Positions 18,849 to 28,295 of a DNA stretch of 64,000 bases are shown one piece after another. The stretch spans positions 62,001-126,000 of the forward strand of contig NZ_RJJT01000002.1 of assembly GCF_003938655.1 (NCBI RefSeq). The letters run 5' to 3'. The stretch comes from Rhizobium pisi. GTDB lineage: Bacteria; Pseudomonadota; Alphaproteobacteria; Rhizobiales; Rhizobiaceae. Position numbers and translations under genes: made by a program. The notes under the pieces were generated by a model. It did not search any database. It was not told the origin of the DNA and was given only the letters and a program-made list of their open reading frames with translations. How positions within the stretch are numbered: the first letter of the stretch is position 1; the number at the start of each line of letters is the position of its first letter.

Positions 18849-20351
18849 CTAACCCGCCGTGGCGTCCGAGATCATGCGCGATACGGCATTCTTCCAGCCG
18901 ATGATCTTGCCCTGCCGCTCGGTCTCCTCCATCGAAGGGCTGAAGCGGCGGTCGCAGGCCCAGGCCTTGGCAAAATCCCGCTTGCCGGGCCAGATGCCGG
19001 CCTTTGAGCCGGCGAGCCAGGCAGCTCCGAGCGCCGTCGTCTCACGGATAGCCGAGCGGTCGACGGGATTTCCCGTGATGTCGGCCAGGCACTGCATCGT
19101 CCAGTCCGACGCCGCCATGCCGCCATCGACGCGCAGCACCGTTTCCAGCTGGTTGGCGCCCCAGTCCTTCTTCATCGCCACCAGCAGATCGAGCGTCTGG
19201 TAGGCGACGGATTCGAGCACGGCGCGAGCAAATTCCGCCGGGCCGCTGTTGCGCGTCAGGCCGAAGATCGCGCCGCGGGCGGCCGGATCCCAATAGGGTG
19301 CGCCGAGACCGGTGAAAGCAGGAACAATATAAACCTGCTGTCCGGGATCGGCCTTGGTTGCCAGAATCCCCGCCTCCGAAGCCTGGCTGATAATGCCGAG
19401 GCCGTCGCGCAGCCATTGCACGGCTGCACCGGCAATGAAGATCGAGCCTTCGAGCGCATAGGTCGTCTCGCCGTCGAGCCGGCAGGCGATCGTCGTCAGC
19501 ATGCGGTTCGAGGAGGAAACACGATCCCTGCCGGTGTTGAGCAGCGCGAAGCAACCAGTGCCATAAGTGGATTTCATCATGCCGGGCTCGAAGCATGCAT
19601 TGCCCACGGCCGCCGCCTGCTGATCGCCGGCGACACCGAGGATCGGAAGTGCGGCTCCGAACAGCGCCTCGTCGACGCGGCCGAAATCATCGGCACATTC
19701 CCTCACCTGGGGGAGCATGGCTGAGGGAATACCGAGAATACCGAGAAGCTCCTCGTCCCATGCGCCGTCATCGATATTGTAGAGCAGCGTCCTCGAGGCA
19801 TTGGTCGCATCAGTGGCGTGTATGCGACCATCAGTCAGCTTGTAAATCAGCCAGCTGTCGATTGTGCCGAAGCAAACCTCGCCCGCCTCCGCCTTCCCAC
19901 GCAGCCCATCGATATTGTCGAGCAGCCATCGCAGCTTGGTTCCGGAGAAATACGGGTCGAGCAGCAGGCCGGTCTTGGCGCTGAACAGCTTCTCATATCC
20001 GTCGGCCTTCAGGCTCTCGCACATTTCGGCCGTGCGCCTGTCCTGCCAGACGATCGCGCGGTGAAGCGGTGTGCCGGACTTGCGATCCCAGACGACCGCA
20101 GTCTCGCGCTGATTGGTGATGCCGATTGCAGCGATATCGGTGGCGTCAAGACCAGCATCGGCAATCGCCTTGCGCACCGTGTCAACGACGGACTGCCAGA
20201 TTTCGGCGGCGTCATGCTCCACCCATCCGGGCTGCGGATAATATTGGGTGATCTCCGCCTGGGCCGAGCCGGCCATCTTCATGTCGCCATCGAAAATGAT
20301 GGCGCGCGACGATGTCGTGCCTTGGTCGATTGAAAGAATATAGCCGCTCAT
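18849..20351 (-). CDS. glpK: Glycerol kinase
   Basis: A 500-aa FGGY-family kinase that phosphorylates glycerol to glycerol-3-phosphate with ATP, the first step after uptake. Seen are the N-terminal phosphate loop [13 protein letters not shown], the glycerol-binding region [15 protein letters not shown] followed by IVWQDRRT, and the second FGGY block [16 protein letters not shown]. Length matches E. coli GlpK closely. The start ATG 20351 was chosen because the family N-terminus begins there. It is the last gene of the glp operon, separated from glpV by hairpins. Confidence 0.95.
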   Translation of the reverse strand: MSGYILSIDQGTTSSRAIIFDGDMKMAGSAQAEITQYYPQPGWVEHDAAEIWQSVVDTVRKAIADAGLDATDIAAIGITNQRETAVVWDRKSGTPLHRAIVWQDRRTAEMCESLKADGYEKLFSAKTGLLLDPYFSGTKLRWLLDNIDGLRGKAEAGEVCFGTIDSWLIYKLTDGRIHATDATNASRTLLYNIDDGAWDEELLGILGIPSAMLPQVRECADDFGRVDEALFGAALPILGVAGDQQAAAVGNACFEPGMMKSTYGTGCFALLNTGRDRVSSSNRMLTTIACRLDGETTYALEGSIFIAGAAVQWLRDGLGIISQASEAGILATKADPGQQVYIVPAFTGLGAPYWDPAARGAIFGLTRNSGPAEFARAVLESVAYQTLDLLVAMKKDWGANQLETVLRVDGGMAASDWTMQCLADITGNPVDRSAIRETTALGAAWLAGSKAGIWPGKRDFAKAWACDRRFSPSMEETERQGKIIGWKNAVSRMISDATAG

Positions 20352-20432
20352 ATCCGTCTCCGGCTCGCACGAAACCGCCCCGCCCGGCGAAGAGGGCGGA
20401 TGCGAAGATTTCATGAGAGAAAGATTGTGGGT

Positions 20433-20455
20433 GCCACCGGCTTGCCGCCGGTGGC
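20433..20455 (-). terminator. Hairpin between glpV and glpK
   Basis: Perfect 9-bp arms GCCACCGGC (20433-20441) and GCCGGTGGC (20447-20455) with a 5-nt loop. A second hairpin with 7-bp arms GGCCGGA/TCCGGCC follows at 20465-20490, closer to glpV. No T-runs. They probably protect glpV mRNA and lower glpK expression. Confidence 0.65.
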
Positions 20456-20499
20456 AGAAGTGATGGCCGGAAGCCTCGTCGCCTCCGGCCAGGTTCGCC

Positions 20500-22224
20500 T
20501 TACTTCGACTGCCAGCTCTTGACAAGTTCGTCGTAGTTGACCGTGACCGGCTTTTCCTTCTCGTTCTTGATCATCAGCTGCGGCGCAAGGTTGCCCTTCT
20601 TCACCGCATCCGCGTTCCAGTAAGCGAGATCATGCTCTTCGGCCAGTTTCGGGCCGATATCGCCCTGGACGCCCGATTTCTCGATACGGCCCATGACCTT
20701 TTCCTGCTCGCCGCAAAGAGAATCCATGGCTTCCTGCGGAGTCTTGGCGCCGGCAGCGGCGTCACCGATAGCCTGCCACCAAAGCTGAGCCAGCTTCGGA
20801 TAGTCGGGAACGTTGGTGCCGGTTGGCGACCACTGAACGCGGGCCGGCGAACGATAGAACTCGATCAGACCGCCGAGCTTCGGAGCACGCTCCGTAAAGC
20901 TCTTGTCGCGAATGGTGGATTCGCGGATGAAGGTGAGACCGAGCTGGCTCTTCTTCACGTCAACCGTCTTGGAGGTCACGAACTGTGCGTAGAGCCAGGC
21001 AGCTTTCGCACGGTCCGTCGGGGTCGATTTCATCAGAGTCCAGGAACCGACGTCCTGATAACCGAGCTTCATGCCGTCTTTCCAGTAAACGCCATGCGGG
21101 CTCGGTGCCATGCGCCACTTCGGCGTACCGTCCTCATTCATAACAGGCAGGCCAGGCTTGACCATGTCTGCGGTAAACGCCGTGTACCAGAAGATCTGCT
21201 GCGCGACGTTACCCTGTGCCGGCACCGGACCGGATTCCGAGAAGGTCATGCCCTGAGCTTCCGGCGGTGCGTACGCCTTCAACCAATCGAGATACTTCTG
21301 GATCGAATAGACCGATGCCGGTCCGTTGGTATCGCCGCCGCGTGCGACGCACGAACCGACAGGACGCGACTTCTCGTCGACCTTGATGCCCCATTCGTCG
21401 ACCGGAAGGCCGTTCGGCAGGCCCTTGTCGCCGTTGCCGGCCATCGACAGCCAGGCGTCGGTGAAGCGCCAGCCGAGCGACGGGTCCTTCTTGCCGTAGT
21501 CCATGTGGCCGAAGACCTTCTTGCCGTTCACGTCACGGCCGGTAAAGAATTCGGCAATGTCCTCATAAGCCGACCAGTTGACCGGAACGCCGAGATCGTA
21601 ACCGTATTTCGCCTTGAAATCGGCCTTGTTCTTCTCGTCGTTGAACCAGTCGTAGCGGAACCAGTAGAGGTTGGCGAACTGCTGGTCGGGAAGCTGGTAG
21701 AGCTTCTTATCAGGCGCGGTCGTGAACTTGGTGCCGATGAAGTCGTTGATATCGAGCCCGGGGTTGGTAACGTCCTTGCCTTCGCCGGCCATCCAGTCGG
21801 TCAGGTTGCGCACCTGCTGATAGCGCCAGTGGGTACCGATCAAGTCGGAGTCGTTGACCCAGCCGTCATAAAGGTTCTGCCCGGTCTGCATCTGTGTCTG
21901 AATCTTTTCGACAACGTCACCCTCTTGAATGACGTCGTGCGTTACCTTGATGCCGGTAATCGCAGTAAAGGCAGGAGCCAGAACCTCGGACTCATACTTG
22001 TGGGTGGTCAAGGTTTCCGAAACAACCTTGATGTCCATACCCTGGAAGGGCTTCGCCGCATCGACGAACCATTGCATTTCCTTTTCCTGGTCTGCGCGAG
22101 AGAGCGTCGACACGTCGCCGATCTCTTTGTCCAGGAAAGTTTTTGCCTCGTCCATGCCGGCATAGGCCGACCCGGTCATGGCCAGCAGTACCGCTGCTGT
22201 CGTCGTCAATAAATGCCTTCGCAT
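20500..22224 (-). CDS. glpV: Glycerol ABC transporter solute-binding protein
   Basis: A 574-aa periplasmic binding protein. A Sec signal peptide ([20 protein letters not shown]) ends at YAG. The start ATG 22224 is preceded by GGGAGGATA. The long family-1 binding fold contains the region around [17 protein letters not shown]. Its position downstream of two permeases and a small membrane protein, and between glpD and glpK, matches the rhizobial glycerol transporter operon described in R. leguminosarum (glpSTPQUV). It should capture glycerol for the GlpPQ permease. Confidence 0.92.
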   Translation of the reverse strand: MRRHLLTTTAAVLLAMTGSAYAGMDEAKTFLDKEIGDVSTLSRADQEKEMQWFVDAAKPFQGMDIKVVSETLTTHKYESEVLAPAFTAITGIKVTHDVIQEGDVVEKIQTQMQTGQNLYDGWVNDSDLIGTHWRYQQVRNLTDWMAGEGKDVTNPGLDINDFIGTKFTTAPDKKLYQLPDQQFANLYWFRYDWFNDEKNKADFKAKYGYDLGVPVNWSAYEDIAEFFTGRDVNGKKVFGHMDYGKKDPSLGWRFTDAWLSMAGNGDKGLPNGLPVDEWGIKVDEKSRPVGSCVARGGDTNGPASVYSIQKYLDWLKAYAPPEAQGMTFSESGPVPAQGNVAQQIFWYTAFTADMVKPGLPVMNEDGTPKWRMAPSPHGVYWKDGMKLGYQDVGSWTLMKSTPTDRAKAAWLYAQFVTSKTVDVKKSQLGLTFIRESTIRDKSFTERAPKLGGLIEFYRSPARVQWSPTGTNVPDYPKLAQLWWQAIGDAAAGAKTPQEAMDSLCGEQEKVMGRIEKSGVQGDIGPKLAEEHDLAYWNADAVKKGNLAPQLMIKNEKEKPVTVNYDELVKSWQSK

Positions 22225-22306
22225 GATATCCTCCCAGGGTTTTGCGATTGCAGTCTTCACGTCTCAGGCGGCCAGAAATACCCCCGGCCATCTGCATCAG
22301 TTTGCC

Positions 22307-22603
22307 TCACACGTAACGGAATACGCCGACGGCGTAGACAACGGAGAGAGCGAGAGCCCACCAGAGGCTTGATCCCGCGAGACCAAGCCAGGCAAGATGG
22401 ATAAAGGCGCTGCCGAGCAGCGAAAGGAAAAGCCGGTCACCGCGCGTCGTCTCGAAGCGCAGGATTCCGATCCGCGGGTTGCCGCCCGGCACGGCATACT
22501 CCCAGACCCCCATGCCGATCAGCAGCAATACGATAACGATGAAGAACGCGGCCGTCGGCCAGGTCCATGCCATCCATGAAAAATCGGGAAGCGAAAAGCT
22601 CAT
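22307..22603 (-). CDS. glpU: Small membrane protein of the glycerol transporter (DUF2160 type)
   Basis: A 98-aa protein with three hydrophobic segments (about residues 17-34, 58-73 and 76-95) and no recognisable catalytic motif. The start ATG 22603 overlaps the glpQ stop (ATGA) and has GGGGAGGG upstream; a longer upstream frame is a shadow of glpQ. In rhizobial glycerol operons a small membrane protein lies at this place between permease and binding-protein genes. Its function in transport is unknown; an accessory role in the permease complex is inferred. Confidence 0.85.
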   Translation of the reverse strand: MSFSLPDFSWMAWTWPTAAFFIVIVLLLIGMGVWEYAVPGGNPRIGILRFETTRGDRLFLSLLGSAFIHLAWLGLAGSSLWWALALSVVYAVGVFRYV

Positions 22604-23514
22604 CAAACCCTCCCCAGGGCGAAGCCCTTGGCGATGTAATTGCGCACAAACCAGATCACCAGCGCCCCTGGGATTAAGGTCAGAACACCCGCGGCGGCGA
22701 GCAAGCCCCAATCCATGCCGGATGCAGAGACGGTACGGGTCATGGTGGCAGCGATCGGCTTCGCGTCGGTCGTCGTCAGCGTTCGTGCGATCAGCAACTC
22801 GACCCAGGAGAACATGAAGCAGAAGAAGCAGGCGACACCTATGCCGCTCGCAATCAGCGGCGTGAAGATCTTCAGGAAAAACCGCGGGAACGAATAGCCA
22901 TCGATATAGGCCGTTTCGTCGATTTCCTTCGGCACGCCGGACATGAAGCCTTCAAGGATCCAGACCGCAAGCGGCACATTGAAGAGGCAATGCGCCAATG
23001 CCACGGCGATGTGCGTATCGATCAGTCCAAAGGCTGAGTAGAGCTGGAAGAACGGCAGGGCAAAGACCGCCGGCGGCGCCATCCGGTTCGTCAGCAACCA
23101 GAAGAAAAGATGCTTGTCACCAAGGAACCGATAACGGGAGAAGGCATAGGCCGCCGGCAGCGCGGCTGCGACCGAGATCACCATGTTGATCACGACATAG
23201 GTGATTGAATTGATGTAGCCGGAATACCAGGCCTTCTCCGTGAAGATCGTCACGTAATTGGCGATCGTCGGGTTATGAGGATAAAGCGTCAGAGAATTGA
23301 CGATTTCCGCATTGGTCTTGAAGCTCATGTTGACGAGCCAATAGATCGGCAGCAGGAGCACGATGATATAGATCGTCGGAACCAGCCACCACCAGCGCGA
23401 TTCCTCGCCGCGCCGGCGCATCAGACGGCTGACTTCATCGGAGGAGAGACCGCTTGCGACACTGGCAACGCTTGAGATTTTTCGGCTCGCTGTCGTTTCG
23501 TTGGAGGCGCTCAT
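22603..23514 (-). CDS. glpQ: Glycerol ABC transporter permease
   Basis: A 303-aa MalG-type permease. An N-terminal cytoplasmic tail of about 45 residues precedes the first helix (LVPTIYIIVLLLPIYWLV). The coupling motif IDETAYIDGYSFPRFFLKI is clear. It pairs with GlpP. A GGAGAA site precedes its ATG, which follows 1 bp after the glpP stop. Confidence 0.92.
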   Translation of the reverse strand: MSASNETTASRKISSVASVASGLSSDEVSRLMRRRGEESRWWWLVPTIYIIVLLLPIYWLVNMSFKTNAEIVNSLTLYPHNPTIANYVTIFTEKAWYSGYINSITYVVINMVISVAAALPAAYAFSRYRFLGDKHLFFWLLTNRMAPPAVFALPFFQLYSAFGLIDTHIAVALAHCLFNVPLAVWILEGFMSGVPKEIDETAYIDGYSFPRFFLKIFTPLIASGIGVACFFCFMFSWVELLIARTLTTTDAKPIAATMTRTVSASGMDWGLLAAAGVLTLIPGALVIWFVRNYIAKGFALGRV

Positions 23515-23515
23515 T

Positions 23516-24382
23516 TCAATTCTCCGCGTCGTGGCTTGTCATGACGGTGTAGAACACCCACGAAAGCAGCAGGATGATCAGGAAATAGATCAGCGACATG
23601 GCAGCGGCCGGACCGAGGTCAAACTGTCCGAGGGCGGTCTTGACCAGATCGATCGACAGGAACGTGGTCGCGTTGCCGGGACCGCCACCCGTGACGACAA
23701 AAGGCTCGGTGTAGATCATGAAACTATCCATGAAACGCAGCAGCACGGCGATCAGAAGAACGCGCTTCATCTTTGGCAGCTGGATATAGCGGAACACGGC
23801 CCAACGAGACGCACCGTCGATCTTGGCTGCCTGATAGAAAGCATCCGGAATGGAAACGAGGCCTGCATAGCAGAGCAAGACGACCAAGCTCGTCCAGTGC
23901 CAGACGTCCATGATGATGATCGTCACCCAGGCGTCGAGCGGATCCTGCACATAGTTGTAATCGATGCCAATGGCATTGAGGGAATAGCCGAACAAACCAA
24001 TGTCGTTGCGGCCGAACACCTGCCAGATCGTGCCGACAACGTTCCACGGGATCAGCAGTGGCAGCGCCATCAGAACCAGGCACACCGGCACGCCGATGCC
24101 CGATTTCGGCATGTTCAGCGCAATGAAGATACCGAGCGGGATCTCAAGAGCGAGAATGATCAACGAAAAAATTAGATTTCGCTGCAGGGCGGCCCAGAAA
24201 CGGTCGGAGTGCAGGATTTGGGTAAACCAGTCCGTTCCGTTCCAGAAGAACTGGTTGTTTCCGAAAGTGTCCTGAACGGAATAGTTCACAACAGTCATCA
24301 AGGGAATGACGGCCGAGAATGCCACGAGCACGAGGACCGGCAGGACCAGAAACCACGCTTTGTTGTTCCAGGTTTTTTCCAT
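23516..24382 (-). CDS. glpP: Glycerol ABC transporter permease
   Basis: A 288-aa MalF-type permease. The first helix is WFLVLPVLVLVAFSAVIPLM and the coupling motif FYQAAKIDGASRWAVFRYI. The start ATG 24382 lies 2 bp after the glpT stop; a slightly longer frame would overlap glpT. With GlpQ it forms the transmembrane channel for glycerol uptake. Confidence 0.92.
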   Translation of the reverse strand: MEKTWNNKAWFLVLPVLVLVAFSAVIPLMTVVNYSVQDTFGNNQFFWNGTDWFTQILHSDRFWAALQRNLIFSLIILALEIPLGIFIALNMPKSGIGVPVCLVLMALPLLIPWNVVGTIWQVFGRNDIGLFGYSLNAIGIDYNYVQDPLDAWVTIIIMDVWHWTSLVVLLCYAGLVSIPDAFYQAAKIDGASRWAVFRYIQLPKMKRVLLIAVLLRFMDSFMIYTEPFVVTGGGPGNATTFLSIDLVKTALGQFDLGPAAAMSLIYFLIILLLSWVFYTVMTSHDAEN

Positions 24383-24384
24383 GA

Positions 24385-25455
24385 TCAAGCCTCCGGTCCG
24401 GCGCGCCAAGAGTCGGCATAGACACTGATACCCGATGGCTCGAAGGTCACCCGGGGATCAGCAGGAATTTCCTGGTCTTCAGGGACGACGATCGCGATAG
24501 GCTGGCCGGCAAGCTGCGCGCGGACGATCTTCTGCCGACCGATATCTTCCACCTTGCTGACGGTCACAGGCATGCCCTCGCGGCCGACCCGAACAAACTC
24601 GGGCCGAATCCCAAGCTCAACCTTGGCCGCTGCCGAAGTCTTTGGCGCATAGTCGAGCGTCAGAGCATGCTCGCCCACCCGAATCGTGCGGCCTTCCACC
24701 TTGGCTGGCATGAAGTTCATGCCCGGAGAACCGATGAAGTAGCCGACGAAGGTATGGCTCGGACGCTCGAAGAGCTCGGCCGGCGTGCCGATCTGCACAA
24801 TCTCGCCATCGTACATCACCACGACTTTGTCGGCGAAGGTCAACGCTTCCGTCTGGTCATGCGTGACATAGACCATGGTAAAACCGAACTGCTTATGCAG
24901 CCGCTTCAGCTGCGATCGCAGCACCCATTTCATATGCGGGTCGATAACAGTGAGCGGCTCGTCGAAGAGAATCGCATTTACATCCGAGCGCACGAGGCCG
25001 CGACCGAGCGAAATCTTCTGCTTTTGGTCCGCCGTCAAACCGCGGGCACGTCGCTTGGCCCAGTCTCCAAGATCGATCATCTCCAATATTTCACGGACAC
25101 GACGATCAACGTCGGGCTCTGCCACGCCGCGGTTGCGCAAGGGGAAAGCAAGATTGTCATAGACGGTCATCGTGTCGTAGATCACCGGAAACTGGAATAC
25201 CTGCGCAATATTTCGCTGCTGCGTCGGCAGGTTCGTAACATCCTGTCCGTCGAAAAGAATTCGCCCTTCGGACGGCTGAATAAGGCCGGAAATGATATTG
25301 AGCAGCGAGGTCTTTCCGCAGCCTGAAGGTCCGAGCAGCGCATAGGCGCCGCCATCGTTCCACTCGTGGTGCACTTCCTTGAGAGCGTAGTCCTTCTCGC
25401 TCTTCGGGTTCGGCCCATAGGCATGTCTGATATGATCGAGGGTGATACGTGCCAT
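24385..25455 (-). CDS. glpT: Glycerol ABC transporter ATPase with atypical signature motif
   Basis: A 356-aa MalK-like ATPase. Walker A GPSGCGKTSLL, Walker B AILFDEPLTVIDPH and the switch histidine in YVTHDQTEA are normal. The ABC signature is not LSGGQ but LTADQKQKISLGRGL. The C-terminal TOBE/regulatory domain is present. It pairs with GlpS, which has a canonical signature, so the heterodimer should have one normal and one altered ATP site. It starts 9 bp after glpS. Confidence 0.92.
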   Translation of the reverse strand: MARITLDHIRHAYGPNPKSEKDYALKEVHHEWNDGGAYALLGPSGCGKTSLLNIISGLIQPSEGRILFDGQDVTNLPTQQRNIAQVFQFPVIYDTMTVYDNLAFPLRNRGVAEPDVDRRVREILEMIDLGDWAKRRARGLTADQKQKISLGRGLVRSDVNAILFDEPLTVIDPHMKWVLRSQLKRLHKQFGFTMVYVTHDQTEALTFADKVVVMYDGEIVQIGTPAELFERPSHTFVGYFIGSPGMNFMPAKVEGRTIRVGEHALTLDYAPKTSAAAKVELGIRPEFVRVGREGMPVTVSKVEDIGRQKIVRAQLAGQPIAIVVPEDQEIPADPRVTFEPSGISVYADSWRAGPEA

Positions 25456-25464
25456 GATCTTCTC

Positions 25465-26544
25465 CTAGCCCCTCTGCCCGGCGGTGGTGATCGCCCGGCC
25501 GTCCGCGCCGAACGCCATCAGGTGGCGCGTATCGATGAAAACGGAGAGGTCCGTGTCCGGGTCGATATTGTGGATGCCGTGCGCAAGCATCACCCAGCGG
25601 GTGTCGGCAAATTGCAGATGCACGAAACTTTCCGACCCCGTGATCTCCGAAATCTGTGTCCGTGCTGTCAGCCGCGCCGAATCAGCCGTCTGGGCGGTTG
25701 GTGCAAGATGATGCGGGTGAAACGCTATCGTTGCCGGCCCGTCCGGCACGTTCTGAAGGTGCGGCGGCACGGCAAAAATCACAGCGCCATCGCGCAGGAA
25801 ATTGCCTGCCGATTTGACCAGATCAATAAAATTCAGCGGCGGATCGGCAAAGGTTTTCGCCGTCGTCAGATCGAGCGGTTTGCGATAGACCTCGATCGTC
25901 GGGCCGAACTGCGTGATCCGGCCTTCGTTGAGCGTCGCCGTATTGCCACCAAGCAACAAGGCTTCGGAGGGTTCCGTCGTGGCATAGACGAAGATCGCGC
26001 CGGACTGGGCGAAGATGCGCGGCAATTCCTGCCGCAGTTCCTCGCGCAGCTTGTAGTCGAGATTGGCGAGCGGCTCGTCCATCAAAACGAGGCTGGCATT
26101 CTTGACCAGCGCGCGCGCAAGCGCGGTGCGCTGCTGCTGGCCGCCGGACAGGTTGAGCGGCGTGCGGTCGAGATAGGGCGTGAGCTTCAGAAGCTCGGCC
26201 GCCTTGCGCACCTCGCGGTCGATCGTGGCGGCATCCTTGCCGGATATGCGCATCGGCGAGGCGATGTTCTCATAGACGGTCAGCGCCGGATAGTTGATGA
26301 ACTGCTGGTAGACCATGGCGACATTGCGTTTCTGCACCGGCATGCCGGTGACATCGGCGCCGTCGAAATGGACGGAGCCGGCGGTCGGACGATCGAGCCC
26401 GGCCATCAGCCGCATCAGCGACGTCTTGCCCGACAGCGTCGGCCCGAGCAGGACGTTCAGCGTTCCCCGCTCGAGGACCAGATCGGTCGGATAGATGTGA
26501 TAATCCGCCCCCACCATCTTGGCGGCGTTTCGCAGTTCCAGCAT
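25465..26544 (-). CDS. glpS: Glycerol ABC transporter ATPase
   Basis: A 359-aa MalK-like ATPase. Walker A is GPTLSGKTSL, the signature is LNLSGGQQQRTALARAL and Walker B is LVLMDEPLANLDYK. The residue after Walker B normally followed by THD is changed to TTE (FVYATTEPSEA), so the switch histidine is replaced. This complements GlpT, which keeps the histidine but has an altered signature. The start ATG 26544 has GGAGG upstream. It follows glpD by 41 bp. Confidence 0.92.
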   Translation of the reverse strand: MLELRNAAKMVGADYHIYPTDLVLERGTLNVLLGPTLSGKTSLMRLMAGLDRPTAGSVHFDGADVTGMPVQKRNVAMVYQQFINYPALTVYENIASPMRISGKDAATIDREVRKAAELLKLTPYLDRTPLNLSGGQQQRTALARALVKNASLVLMDEPLANLDYKLREELRQELPRIFAQSGAIFVYATTEPSEALLLGGNTATLNEGRITQFGPTIEVYRKPLDLTTAKTFADPPLNFIDLVKSAGNFLRDGAVIFAVPPHLQNVPDGPATIAFHPHHLAPTAQTADSARLTARTQISEITGSESFVHLQFADTRWVMLAHGIHNIDPDTDLSVFIDTRHLMAFGADGRAITTAGQRG

Positions 26545-26585
26545 TCCTGTTCCCGTGCCTCCACGCAGCGGGGACCACATAGCGC

Positions 26586-28100
26586 CTATCCGGCCATCGC
26601 CGGTCTGGCAGCCATGTACTCCTCCAATGACTGAGCCTGCTCCTTCGAAAGGCGCAGACCATCCTTTGTTCTCCTCCACAGCACGTCATCGGCGTGCCGG
26701 GCCCATTCATGTTCGACGAGGTATGTGACCTCAGCCTCGTAAAGATCGCCGCCGAACAGCCGTCCGAGATCCTCGGGGCCGCGGGCATCGCCGAGCAGTA
26801 CCTCGGCCCTGGTGCCGTAGCGGCGCACCAGACGGCGCGCATGCGTATCGGCGAGGAACGGATAACGCCGTTTCAGTTTGGCGACCTCGGCCTCATAACC
26901 CCTGACCGGAAAATCGCCGCCCGGCAGATTGCTCTTGGCCGTCCAGGGCGCGCCCTTGACGCCGATCGCAGCGCCGATTTTCTCCAGCGCATGTTCGGAA
27001 AGCCGGCGATAGGTGGTGAGCTTGCCGCCGAAGACGTTCAACAACGGCGCCGCGCCGCCTTCGCCCTCGATCTTCAGCACGTAGTCGCGCGTGGCCTCCT
27101 GGGCCTTCGAGGCGCCGTCATCATAAAGCGGCCTGACCGCCGAATAGGTCCAGACGATATCCTCGGGCCTGACCGGCTCCTTGAAATATTCCGATGCCGC
27201 ATTGCAGAGATAGACGGTCTCTTCCTCGGAAATCCGGACGTCCCGGGGATCAGCGGTGTAATCGCGGTCGGTGGTGCCGATCAGAGTAAAATCGCCCTCA
27301 TAGGGGATGGCGAAGATGATGCGGTTGTCAGGGTTCTGGAAGAAATAGGCCCTGGGATCATCGAACTTCTTCTTCACGATGATATGGCTGCCCTGGACGA
27401 GGCGGACATGGTGAGCCTCGTTCTGACCGAAGGCCGAACGGATGACATGATCGACCCAGGGGCCGGCAGCGTTGACCAGCATGCGGGCCTGATGGCTGCC
27501 ATTGCGGCCGGTGACCGTATCGATGGTGTCGATGTGCCAGAGGCCATTTTCGCGCCTGGCCGACACCACCTTGGTGCGCGGCAGGATGGTCGCCCCCTTG
27601 TCGGCGGCGTCGCGGGCGTTCAGTACCACCATGCGCGCGTCGTCGACCCAGCCGTCAGAATATTCGAAAGCCCTCGTAAACAAAGCCTTCAGCGGCTTGC
27701 CGGCCGCGTCTTTGCGCATGTCCAGCACGGATGTCGCCGGCAGCAACTTGCGGCCGCCGAGATGGTCGTAGAGGAAGAGGCCGAGCCGGATCAGCCAGGC
27801 CGGGCGGATGCCGCCCTTGTGATAGGGCAGCACGAAGCGCAGCGGCCAGATGATGTGCGGCGCCATCGCCCAGAGGATCTCGCGTTCCATCAAGGATTCG
27901 CGCACCAGGCGGAATTCGTAGTGCTCTAGATAACGCAGGCCGCCATGGATGAGCTTGGTGGCGCCCGAGGAAGTACCAGACGCAAAATCGTTCATCTCCG
28001 CCAGCGCCACCGAATAGCCGCGCCCAACGGCATCGCGCGCAATCCCGCAGCCGTTGATGCCGCCGCCGATGACGAATATGTCGTGAATTTCCGGGCCCAA
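26586..28100 (-). CDS. glpD: Aerobic glycerol-3-phosphate dehydrogenase
   Basis: A 504-aa FAD flavoprotein that oxidises glycerol-3-phosphate to DHAP at the inner membrane and feeds electrons to the quinone pool. The FAD-binding motif FVIGGGINGCGIARDAVGRG is at the N-terminus, followed by SGATKLIHGGLRYLE and the later FGGKLTTYR. The best start is TTG 28100, because GGAGGGG lies just upstream and the length then matches GlpD (about 500 aa). The open frame continues upstream to 28247 but that part is promoter DNA with GlpR-like repeats. First structural gene of the operon. Confidence 0.94.
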   Translation of the reverse strand: MGPEIHDIFVIGGGINGCGIARDAVGRGYSVALAEMNDFASGTSSGATKLIHGGLRYLEHYEFRLVRESLMEREILWAMAPHIIWPLRFVLPYHKGGIRPAWLIRLGLFLYDHLGGRKLLPATSVLDMRKDAAGKPLKALFTRAFEYSDGWVDDARMVVLNARDAADKGATILPRTKVVSARRENGLWHIDTIDTVTGRNGSHQARMLVNAAGPWVDHVIRSAFGQNEAHHVRLVQGSHIIVKKKFDDPRAYFFQNPDNRIIFAIPYEGDFTLIGTTDRDYTADPRDVRISEEETVYLCNAASEYFKEPVRPEDIVWTYSAVRPLYDDGASKAQEATRDYVLKIEGEGGAAPLLNVFGGKLTTYRRLSEHALEKIGAAIGVKGAPWTAKSNLPGGDFPVRGYEAEVAKLKRRYPFLADTHARRLVRRYGTRAEVLLGDARGPEDLGRLFGGDLYEAEVTYLVEHEWARHADDVLWRRTKDGLRLSKEQAQSLEEYMAARPAMAG

Positions 28101-28295
28101 CTTCCCCTCCGAGCCTGCTGCGGATTTCGCATTGCACAAAACCTGCGCAATTGCGAAAGCAACATCAGTTAAAACGAAAGAGATACGAATGTCAAACGAA
28201 TGTTTTCGCAGATCGATACCGGAAGAGATTCCAGAAAGAATGCTCAACGGCTTTCATGGGAATGCCCTGAAACAAAGCGCTGAAGCGCCGCGTGT
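28101..28295 (-). promoter_or_regulatory. glpD: glpD promoter with phased GlpR-like repeats
   Basis: The 195-bp gap between glpR and glpD. On the plus strand the heptamers ACGAAAG (28174-28180), ACGAATG (28185-28191) and ACGAATG (28196-28202) recur exactly every 11 bp, with an outlying GCGAAAG at 28153-28159. Direct repeats one helical turn apart are typical of DeoR/GlpR-family operators. They lie 70-100 bp upstream of the glpD start. Confidence 0.65.

Noticed and set aside
20632..22212. 526-codon rightward ORF
   Set aside because: It is antisense to glpV with no recognisable domain.
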